Shown here: piece after piece, positions 1 through 5,227 of the stretch
How positions within the stretch are numbered: position 1 is the stretch's first letter
Layout: the number at the start of each line of letters is the position of its first letter
DNA from: Hyphomicrobiaceae bacterium UBA4118
GTDB lineage: Bacteria; Pseudomonadota; Alphaproteobacteria; Rhizobiales; Methyloligellaceae
DNA length: 7,035 nt
Reading direction: 5' to 3'
Assembly: GCA_002383105.1 (NCBI GenBank)
Contig: DFXC01000189.1
Location: 1 to 7,035, forward strand
Made by a program: the position numbers and the translations under genes
Notes under the pieces: model-generated
What the model saw: only the letters and a program-made list of their open reading frames with translations
Told to the model about the DNA's origin: nothing
Databases searched by the model: none

Positions 1-219
1 ACGCGCCCTTCCGGCTTTAAGGCGGGGAAGAAAGCACGGGAAACGTGAGCGGGTGATTGTGGTGCTCTATAGCGAGCGCCCCTAGAGGCGTCAACCTAAG
101 TCAACAGCCGGCCCAAAGGTGCGCACGTCCGCATGCAATTGACACGGGGAGGTCTCGGTGGCCTTGTTCCGCGGCTCTTTCCGGCCATCCCCTGAGACGA
201 GAGGCGACGAAGCGAGACG
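1..219. other. Leader region upstream of the epimerase gene, no supported gene
   Basis: No convincing gene was found here. One frame is open from the window edge to a TGA at 46-48 and another to a TAG at 89-91, so the tail of an upstream gene could end here, but the few residues visible match no family I recognise. The rest is non-coding and holds a possible promoter just before the epimerase gene. The open frame that starts near 57 and runs into the epimerase is an out-of-frame shadow. Confidence 0.5.
139..168 (+). promoter_or_regulatory. Possible sigma70-type promoter for the epimerase gene
   Basis: A perfect TTGACA at 139-144 is followed, after 18 bases, by CTTGTT at 163-168, which is a poor -10 hexamer. 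Alphaproteobacterial housekeeping promoters often keep a strong -35 (CTTGAC-like) with a relaxed -10, so this is plausible. Transcription would begin near 175, leaving an untranslated leader of about 45 bases. This was read by eye only and remains uncertain. Confidence 0.35.
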
Positions 220-1227
220 ATGCGAGTCCTGGTCACCGGCGCCGCCGGCTTCATTGGCTATCACACCGCATCCCGCCTCATCGATCGCGGGCACGAGGTG
301 ATCGGCCTCGACAACCTCAATTCTTACTACGATGTGTCGCTGAAAGAGGCGCGCCTCGCCCGGCTTAAGGAGCGCGAGCGCTTCCGCTTCATCAAGGCCG
401 ATCTCGGCGACAGGACGATGATCGAGGCCACCTTCGCCGAGGAGAAGCCGAGCCGCGTGATCCATCTCGCCGCCCAAGCCGGCGTGCGCTACTCGCTCGA
501 GCACCCGCACGCCTATATCAACTCAAACATCACGGGCTTCCTGCACGTGCTTGAGGGCTGCCGGCACCACGGGGTGGAGCACCTCGTCTATGCCTCGTCG
601 AGCTCGGTCTATGGCGGAAATCGCGCGCTTCCATTCAGGGTCAGCGACAATGTCGACCATCCGGTCAGCCTCTATGGCGCGAGCAAGAAGGCGAACGAGC
701 TGATGGCCCACTCTTATGCACATCTGTTCCGGCTTCCGGTCACGGGATTGCGGTTCTTCACCGTGTACGGTCCCTGGGGGCGTCCCGACATGTCGCTCTT
801 CATCTTCACCCGCAAGATCCTCGCAGGCGAGCCCATCCCGGTCTTCAACTACGGCCATCACGCCCGCGACTTCACCTATGTCGACGACGCGGTGGAGGGC
901 GTCCTGCGCACCCTGGATACGGTCGCCAGCCCCGATCCCAATTGGCGCCCCGAGGCACCCGACCCTGCGACATCGGAGGCACCTTACCGCGTCTACAATA
1001 TCGGCAATCACAGCCCGGTCGCTTTGCTCGACTATATTGCCACGATCGAGAGGGCCCTCGGCCGGGAGGCTAAGATCGAGCTCTTGCCAGCACAGCCCGG
1101 CGACGTGGCGGAGACTTATGCCGACGTGGAGGCGCTGAAGGAGGCCACCGGATTTCAGCCCGGAACCCCGCTCGACGTTGGGATTGAGCGCTTCGTCGCC
1201 TGGTATCGCGACTATTACCGGGTGTGA
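220..1227 (+). CDS. NAD-dependent UDP-glucuronate 4-epimerase (LpsL-type)
   Basis: This 335-residue protein is a short-chain dehydrogenase/reductase of the extended (epimerase) class. It most likely converts UDP-glucuronate to UDP-galacturonate in the cytoplasm to supply galacturonic acid for lipopolysaccharide or capsule. The nucleotide-binding loop GAAGFIG is at residues 7-13. Asp31 ends the second strand and favours NAD over NADP. The serine-rich strand ASSSSVYG (125-132) and Tyr152/Lys156 (YGASK) form the catalytic triad. GLRFFTVYGPWGRPDM (176-191), RDFTYVDD (216-223) and the insert around residues 238-256 are typical of the UDP-glucuronate epimerase subfamily rather than of GalE. The length is normal. 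The ATG at 220 puts the Rossmann strand at residue 2, as the family does; the ribosome site (GAGA, 211-216) is weak. No other polysaccharide gene is visible nearby, so substrate is assigned by family likeness only. An alternative is a related sugar epimerase such as WbpP-like or GalE-like. Confidence 0.88.
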   Translation: MRVLVTGAAGFIGYHTASRLIDRGHEVIGLDNLNSYYDVSLKEARLARLKERERFRFIKADLGDRTMIEATFAEEKPSRVIHLAAQAGVRYSLEHPHAYINSNITGFLHVLEGCRHHGVEHLVYASSSSVYGGNRALPFRVSDNVDHPVSLYGASKKANELMAHSYAHLFRLPVTGLRFFTVYGPWGRPDMSLFIFTRKILAGEPIPVFNYGHHARDFTYVDDAVEGVLRTLDTVASPDPNWRPEAPDPATSEAPYRVYNIGNHSPVALLDYIATIERALGREAKIELLPAQPGDVAETYADVEALKEATGFQPGTPLDVGIERFVAWYRDYYRV

Positions 1228-1255
1228 GGCCCCCCTGGCCTCGCCGGGAGCCGAG

Positions 1256-1283
1256 TTGACAAGGCGTGCGGGGACGCCATGAT
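1256..1283 (+). promoter_or_regulatory. Possible promoter for the TIR-TPR gene
   Basis: The 91-base gap between the epimerase stop and the GTG at 1319 contains a perfect TTGACA (1256-1261). After 16 bases comes CATGAT (1278-1283), four of six matches to TATAAT. If real, the TIR gene has its own promoter and a leader of roughly 30 bases, and is not simply read through from the epimerase. The interval also contains a weak GC-rich fold (around 1231-1246) with no T-run, so no terminator is called for the epimerase. Confidence 0.33.
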
Positions 1284-1318
1284 CGCTTTCTGCCGCCCCT
1301 AACTCGCGAGTCCGCACC

Positions 1319-2610
1319 GTGCCAGCCAAAAAGCCAATACAGGCTTCACATCTCTCGGCCTTCATCAGCCATGCCAAGGGTGATGCAAAAAGGCGCAAGA
1401 GATCGCTGCCTCCTTGGAGGAGCGCGGCTTGGAATGCTGGATTGCCCCGCGGGATGTGAGAGCCGGGCGCTCCTACGGCGACGAGATCATCACGGGGATC
1501 GAGAACGCGCGCAGCTTCGTTCTCGTGTTGTCGAGGGCATCCAATGACTCAGCGTTCGTCGCCCGCGAGGTTGAGCGCGCCGTCAGCAAGAAGAAGCCGA
1601 TTTTCGCCATCCGCGTCGCAAACGTCGAGCCCTCGCCGTCGCTTGAGCTTTTCATCTCCGGCACCCAATGGATCGATGCCTTTTCGGGGAGGCTTGGCCC
1701 CCATATCGATCGCTTGGCAAACTTGCTCGCCGAGGAAGAGGGGGCAGGGCCGGGCAAGCCTGCGACCGACAAAGGGGACGCTAAGCCGGAAAAGACCCCG
1801 CGATGGGTATGGCCGGCGGGCGCGGCAGCAACCCTTCTTCTTGCCATTGGCGCGGGGTTGGTTTTCTGGCCTGCCCACGACCGGACATCGGTCAGCCCTG
1901 ACGGCCCGGATACCTTCCTTGTGACCAAGCCGGTGGGGCTCGAGAAGCCGGAGTTGCAGGCCCAGCAGCAAATCGCCGCGGCGCAGCCCGGCGGCAACGC
2001 AGAAATGATCGTCGGCAAGGCGGCGGAAACGAGCGGAGGCTACGCCGCCGCCGGACCGACGAGCGACTTGTCAGCTACCGACCCCGACTTCCGGGCCTGC
2101 GAGAAGTCATCGGGCGATGACGGAATCGCCGCCTGCGACCGCGCTATCGCCTCCGGCAAATTCACTGGACGGAGTCTGTCGTATCTCTATAGCGATCGCG
2201 GCTTCGTTCGCATGCAGAAGGGCGAGGTCGACAGAGCCCTTGCCGATCTCAACGAGGCCGCCCGGATCGACTCCACCAATCTCTATGCTTTCTGGAACCG
2301 GGGCGCCGTCTATGCCGCCAAAGGCGATTTCGACAAGGCGCGGACGGACTTCAACAAGGCGCTGGCCCTCAACCCCGACACGACATCTAAGGCAAGAATC
2401 GAGGAAGCCCTGAATGCGGTGACCGGCGCCAACGCGCCCCAGTTACAAGCCGCCGATCCGTCGGTCATCAGCGATCCGTCGGCCTTCGGGGAACACGATC
2501 AAGAAGGAAGCGCCTCGGCTTCCTCAAGCTACCCGGCCGACGCCATGCCGGCATCCCCCTCTATAGACGCGGAGCCGGCGCTCCCCGCAGAGGCGCCACC
2601 GGGCCAGTAG
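1319..2610 (+). CDS. TIR domain / transmembrane / TPR protein, reading frame interrupted by a one-base shift
   Basis: The long frame is open from a TTG at 1414 to the TAG at 2610 (398 codons), but it begins inside a TIR domain. The missing start lies in another frame from GTG 1319: SAFISHAKGDAK, the usual first strand and box 1 of a TIR_2 domain. A -1 shift at the A5 run (1387-1391) joins this to KAQEIAASLEERGLECWIAP, giving about 430 residues. In fused numbering: TIR domain 12-135, with BB-loop-like WIAPRDVRAG near 41-50 and the candidate NADase glutamate Glu84 in the AREVERA segment; acidic and charged linker 138-162; one membrane helix about 163-184; low-complexity linker; two TPR repeats about 285-353; disordered Pro/Ser/Ala tail. 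Positive residues before the helix suggest TIR inside and TPR in the periplasm, where Cys261 and Cys273 could pair. TIR domains often cleave NAD or mediate assembly; the function here is unknown. It may be a frameshifted gene, a sequence error or a programmed shift. The ribosome site before GTG 1319 is weak. Confidence 0.72.
1376..1424 (+). other. Frameshift site in the TIR gene: A5 run with downstream stem-loop
   Basis: Bases 1387-1391 are AAAAA followed by GG. Read from GTG 1319 the codons are GCA AAA AGG and that frame ends at TGA 1457-1459, giving only 46 residues. Slipping back one base on A_AAA restores the TIR match. An SD-like AAGGG lies upstream at 1376-1380. Eleven to twelve bases downstream is a stem-loop: CGCT (1404-1407), bulged G1408, CCTC (1409-1412), loop CTTG (1413-1416), GAGG (1417-1420), AGCG (1421-1424), eight pairs in all. 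These are the parts used in known bacterial -1 frameshifting, but the run is one A shorter than the strong A_AAA_AAG signal. One extra A at this point would also repair the frame, so a lost base or a homopolymer sequencing error is the simpler reading. Confidence 0.5.
2454..2482 (+). repeat. Short direct repeat in the tail of the TIR-TPR gene
   Basis: CGATCCGTCGG occurs at 2454-2464 and again at 2472-2482, a period of 18 bases (six codons). It encodes two Asp-Pro-Ser units in the low-complexity C-terminal tail. This looks like a small in-frame duplication in an unconstrained region and has no evident function. Confidence 0.5.
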
Positions 2611-2612
2611 CG

Positions 2613-2635
2613 GGTAGGAAGAGGAGCGTCCTACC
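2613..2635. terminator. Hairpin between convergent genes, possible bidirectional terminator
   Basis: GGTAGGA (2613-2619) and TCCTACC (2629-2635) form a perfect seven-pair stem with a nine-base loop. It begins three bases after the stop of the TIR gene and its right arm includes the stop codon of the oppositely oriented hydratase. The position suits a shared terminator for two converging transcripts, but neither strand has a T-run after the stem, so it is not a classic intrinsic terminator. Confidence 0.42.
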
Positions 2636-3452
2636 GGTTGGTGAACACCGGCGCCCGCTTCTCGATGAAGGCGGCCATGCCCTCTTTCTGGTCTTCGGTG
2701 GCGAACAGCGAGTAGAACTGGCCGCGCTCGAATCTGGTGCCTTCGGCAAGTGTCGTGGCGAAGCCGCGATTGATCGCCTCTTTGATCATCATCACCGCGT
2801 GCTGCGACAGGTTCGCGATCTTGTCGGCCACGTTCATTGCCTCATCGAGGAGGCAGTCTGCGGGCACCACGCGGCTCACCAGACCGGAACGCTCGGCCTC
2901 CTCGGCATACATGCGCCGTCCGGTGAGGCAGAGATCCATGGCCTTGGCCTTGCCCGCGGCGCGCGTCAGCCGCTGGGTGCCGCCCGCGCCCGGCATGATG
3001 CCGAGCGTGATCTCGGGCTGGCCGAACGCGGCATTGTCGGCGGCGATGATGATGTCGCAACTCATGGCAAGCTCGCAGCCGCCGCCGAGCGCATATCCTG
3101 CGACCGCCGCGATGATCGGCTTGCGGCAATGGCCGATGCGGTCGAAGGGGGCAAGAAAATCGCTGCCGTATGCCTCGACGAAGGTCTTGGCCTGCATCTC
3201 CTTGATATCGACGCCCGCGGCAAACGCCTTTTCGCTGCCGGTGATGACGATGCAGCCGATCGCGGGGTCGGCCTCGAAGCGGTCGAGCGCGCGGTTGAGC
3301 TCGGAGATAAGCAGCGCGTTCAGCGCGTTCAGCGCGTGCGGGCGGTTGAGCGTGATGACGCCGACTTTGCCTTTGTTGGTGACGAGGAGCGTCTCGTAGG
3401 CCGGTGTTGCTTTGCTCTTTTCTTGTTTCATGCTGAGTTCATCGACAAACAT
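2631..3452 (-). CDS. Enoyl-CoA hydratase (crotonase family)
   Basis: This 273-residue crotonase-fold protein most likely adds water to trans-2-enoyl-CoA in fatty-acid beta-oxidation in the cytoplasm. The oxyanion-hole segments are [11 protein letters not shown] (76-86) and [11 protein letters not shown] (120-130). Both catalytic glutamates of true hydratases are present: Glu127 in GGGCEL and Glu147 in [18 protein letters not shown]. This argues against isomerase, dehalogenase or other crotonase activities, though acyl chain length is not evident. Usual length is about 258-262; the extra residues are an N-terminal Lys/Glu-rich lead before AYETLLV. The ATG at 3452 is chosen because AAAGGA lies 11 bases ahead; an in-frame ATG at 3431 is possible but has no ribosome site. 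It starts 15 bases after the mutM stop on the same strand, so it is probably the second gene of a mutM operon. Confidence 0.9.
   Translation of the reverse strand: MFVDELSMKQEKSKATPAYETLLVTNKGKVGVITLNRPHALNALNALLISELNRALDRFEADPAIGCIVITGSEKAFAAGVDIKEMQAKTFVEAYGSDFLAPFDRIGHCRKPIIAAVAGYALGGGCELAMSCDIIIAADNAAFGQPEITLGIMPGAGGTQRLTRAAGKAKAMDLCLTGRRMYAEEAERSGLVSRVVPADCLLDEAMNVADKIANLSQHAVMMIKEAINRGFATTLAEGTRFERGQFYSLFATEDQKEGMAAFIEKRAPVFTNR
3312..3338. repeat. Three tandem 9-base units inside the hydratase gene
   Basis: On the + strand CAGCGCGTT is repeated at 3312-3320 and 3321-3329, with a third copy differing in the last base (CAGCGCGTG) at 3330-3338. On the coding strand the region gives HALNALNAL, within the conserved NRPxxLNAL segment of crotonases. 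Since the protein motif itself is repetitive (ALNALN is common in this family), the DNA repeat probably reflects the protein, with synonymous codons kept identical. Confidence 0.55.
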
Positions 3453-3463
3453 GGCGCATGAGG

Positions 3464-3469
3464 TCCTTT
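3464..3469 (-). promoter_or_regulatory. Ribosome binding site of the hydratase gene, overlapping the mutM stop
   Basis: On the minus strand AAAGGA follows and overlaps the TAA stop of mutM (3470-3468). It lies 11 bases before the hydratase ATG (3452) and only 4 bases before another ATG (3459) that opens a six-codon frame ending over the hydratase start. The overlap suggests translational coupling of the hydratase to mutM. Confidence 0.5.
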
Positions 3470-4352
3470 AGCGTTGACAGGTTGGGCAATAGAACGTGGA
3501 GCGTCCTCCCTGGACAATCCGGCGTACGGTTCCTCCGCGGCCTTTGCGCGGGCACAACTTGCCTTCGCGGCCATAGACCTTGAATCTGTGTTGGAAGCTC
3601 CCGAGCGAGCCGTCAGCGCGCTTGTAATCGCGCAAAGAGGACCCGCCGGCCTTGATCGCATCTTCGAGCACCGCCTTGACGGCGGCGACCAGCGCTTCCG
3701 TCTTGGCCGTCGACTTGCCGGATTTCGTGGCGAGCGAGCCCGCAAGCTTGAGCGGAGAGATGCGGGCCCGGTAGAGCGCCTCTGAAGCGTAGATGTTACC
3801 AAGGCCGGCGATCAGCCTCTGGTCGACAAGGGCCGCTTTGATCGAGGTGGCCTTGCCCTTGAGCCTTGACGCGAGCCAGGCGGGCGTGAAGGCGGAGCTG
3901 AGCGGCTCGATGCCGAGGCCCTTGAACAGCGCATGGCTCTCGAGCGCGTCGGCAGGGATGAGGTCCATAAGCCCGAAGCGTCGCGCGTCGCTATAGCGGA
4001 TCGCGGTGCCGTCGCCGAGATGGAACACGATGTGCTCGTGCTTGGGGATGTCGGCCTGAGGATGGGCGAAACGCCCAGGGACGCTCGCCGCGCCATTGGC
4101 AGCGTCGATGCTGAAGCTGCCGGTCATGCCGAGATGCATCACCAGCACCTCGCCGTCATCGAGGCGGGCAAGCAGATATTTGGCGCGCCGGTCCAGCGCC
4201 TCGACCTTCCGCCCCTCAAGCCTCGCCCCGAAATGCTTGGGCAGCGGAAAGCGCAGATCGCCGCGCCGCTGCTCGACGCGCGTGAACGCGTTGCCGACCA
4301 GGACAGGCTCAAGTCCTCGGCGCACGGTCTCGACCTCGGGAAGCTCCGGCAT
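3468..4352 (-). CDS. mutM: Formamidopyrimidine-DNA glycosylase (MutM/Fpg), one zinc-finger cysteine replaced
   Basis: This 294-residue enzyme excises 8-oxoguanine and formamidopyrimidines from DNA and cuts the strand by beta/delta elimination. The start is fixed by MPELPEVETV: Pro2, exposed when Met is removed, is the nucleophile and Glu3 the partner catalytic residue, so the in-frame open stretch upstream to 4547 is not part of the gene. Other family features are Lys58 (RRAKYLL), HLGMTGSF (73-80), the DARRFGLMDL segment (122-131), the helix-two-turn-helix with GLGNIYASEAL (183-193, Asn186), and RSTFYCPTCQR at the C-terminus with Arg284. An insert at about 84-104 (Pro- and His-rich) is common in alphaproteobacteria. 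The zinc finger is unusual: Cys267, Cys289 and Cys292 are present, but where a second cysteine is expected the codon at 3539-3537 is CGC (Arg272). It reads divergently from ubiE and ahead of the hydratase. Confidence 0.95.
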   Translation of the reverse strand: MPELPEVETVRRGLEPVLVGNAFTRVEQRRGDLRFPLPKHFGARLEGRKVEALDRRAKYLLARLDDGEVLVMHLGMTGSFSIDAANGAASVPGRFAHPQADIPKHEHIVFHLGDGTAIRYSDARRFGLMDLIPADALESHALFKGLGIEPLSSAFTPAWLASRLKGKATSIKAALVDQRLIAGLGNIYASEALYRARISPLKLAGSLATKSGKSTAKTEALVAAVKAVLEDAIKAGGSSLRDYKRADGSLGSFQHRFKVYGREGKLCPRKGRGGTVRRIVQGGRSTFYCPTCQR

Positions 4353-4386
4353 GATGAACGCCATATCGCACTGCAGAAGAAGCTCC

Positions 4387-4399
4387 GTTGCGCTGCAAC
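4387..4399. promoter_or_regulatory. Small palindrome in the mutM/ubiE spacer
   Basis: GTTGC-GCT-GCAAC is a perfect five-base inverted repeat around a three-base centre, 35 bases before the mutM start. It overlaps by two bases the left arm of the larger dyad beginning at 4398. It could be an operator, or the lower part of a leader hairpin in the mutM transcript. It matches no regulator site I can name with confidence. Confidence 0.3.
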
Positions 4400-4430
4400 A
4401 ATAGCCTGATCTTGGGCCTTGCGCTATTGT
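4398..4430. promoter_or_regulatory. Inverted repeat in the divergent mutM/ubiE control region
   Basis: ACAATAGC (4398-4405) and GCTATTGT (4423-4430) are perfect inverted copies separated by 17 bases, in the 85-base spacer shared by mutM (-) and ubiE (+). Each arm read outward is GCTATTGT, containing a CTATTG hexamer that could serve as a -10 in either direction; no good -35 is seen at standard spacing for either. The right arm ends seven bases before the ubiE ATG, so either a nearly leaderless ubiE transcript or an operator covering its start is possible. I could not find a clear ribosome site for ubiE. Confidence 0.4.
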
Positions 4431-4437
4431 CCCGCGC

Positions 4438-5214
4438 ATGAACGAGGACCTTGAGCGCCCTGATGCCGCAAACGCGAAGGCAAGCTTCGGCTTTGCCGAT
4501 GTCGCGGGTGAGACAAAGCAAGGCCTTGTGAACGAGGTTTTTGCCAAGGTCGCGCGCCGCTACGACCTGATGAACGACCTGATGTCTGGCGGCCTCCACC
4601 GACTGTGGAAAAGCGAGCTTCTCGCCTGGCTCGCGCCGCCGAAAAGCGCCGTTTCCTATGCCCTTCTCGACGTTGCCGGGGGCACCGGCGATGTCGCCCT
4701 CAGATTCGTGAGAGACGCCGGCAAGGGGGCGAGCGCCGTGGTCTGCGACATCAGCGCCGAGATGATCGAGGTGGGGCGGGCGCGCGGCGAAAAGGAAGCG
4801 GACCGGCTCAGCTTCGTGCGCGGCAATGCCGAGGCCTTGCCCTTCGCGAAAGCGAGCTTCGACGCCTACACCATCGCTTTCGGCATGCGCAATCTCACCC
4901 AATTTGAGGCGGCGCTTGCCGAGGCCTTCCGCGTGCTGAAGCCCGGCGGGCGGTTCCTCTGCCTTGAATTCTCGAGTGTTGAGGTGCCGGTGCTCGATAG
5001 GCTTTACGACGCCTATTCGTTCGGCGCCATTCCGATACTTGGCGGCCTCGTGACCGGCGACAGCGCCTCCTACCGTTATCTCGTGGAGAGCATCCGCCGC
5101 TTCCCCGATCAGAAAACCTTCATGGGATTGATCGAGAATGCTGGCTTCGAGCGGGCGCGCTACCGCAATCTCACCGGCGGGATCGCGGCCATCCACTCCG
5201 CCTGGAGGCTATGA
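4438..5214 (+). CDS. ubiE: Ubiquinone/menaquinone C-methyltransferase UbiE
   Basis: This 258-residue protein is the SAM-dependent C-methyltransferase of ubiquinone synthesis (2-polyprenyl-6-methoxy-1,4-benzoquinol methylase). In organisms that make menaquinone it also methylates demethylmenaquinol. Family features: [17 protein letters not shown] (34-50) with [10 protein letters not shown]-binding motif [13 protein letters not shown] (76-87); an acidic strand end CDISAEM (103-109); GNAEALPF (129-136); the signature FGMRNLT (148-154); and [15 protein letters not shown] (165-179). The C-terminus GIAAIHSAW is also typical. Length is normal for Rhizobiales, where an N-terminal tail precedes the SFGF segment. 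The ATG at 4438 is used because it gives this tail; the ribosome site is poor. It begins the ubiE-ubiB(-coaBC) transcription unit, and its promoter must lie in the spacer shared with mutM or inside mutM. Confidence 0.95.
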   Translation: MNEDLERPDAANAKASFGFADVAGETKQGLVNEVFAKVARRYDLMNDLMSGGLHRLWKSELLAWLAPPKSAVSYALLDVAGGTGDVALRFVRDAGKGASAVVCDISAEMIEVGRARGEKEADRLSFVRGNAEALPFAKASFDAYTIAFGMRNLTQFEAALAEAFRVLKPGGRFLCLEFSSVEVPVLDRLYDAYSFGAIPILGGLVTGDSASYRYLVESIRRFPDQKTFMGLIENAGFERARYRNLTGGIAAIHSAWRL

Positions 5215-5215
5215 T

Positions 5216-5220
5216 GAGGA
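5216..5220 (+). promoter_or_regulatory. ubiB: Ribosome binding site deciding the GTG start of ubiB
   Basis: GAGGA at 5216-5220 sits seven bases before GTG 5228 and just after the ubiE stop (5212-5214). A nearby ATG at 5215 opens only a five-codon frame (ending at 5232) and is not the ubiB start. The arrangement supports coupled translation of ubiE and ubiB. Confidence 0.6.
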
Positions 5221-5227
5221 CCTATAG

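Noticed and set aside
523..1398. Minus-strand open frame of 291 codons opposite the epimerase
   Set aside because: It is the antisense shadow of a clearly recognised epimerase, has no family-like motifs, and is expected in GC-rich DNA where stop codons are rare in the opposite frames.
1414..1416. TTG at 1414 as the true start of the TIR gene
   Set aside because: It would begin after the first TIR strand and part of the first helix, has no good ribosome site, and leaves the perfectly matching upstream TIR segment unexplained.
1266..1547. 93-codon plus-strand frame across the TIR gene start
   Set aside because: It is the third frame of the TIR region and shows no TIR or other motif. The TIR match is divided only between the frames of GTG 1319 and TTG 1414.
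4353..4547. In-frame 65-codon extension ahead of MutM
   Set aside because: MutM needs proline directly after the initiating methionine for catalysis, so translation must start at 4352. The extension also runs antisense into the start of ubiE.
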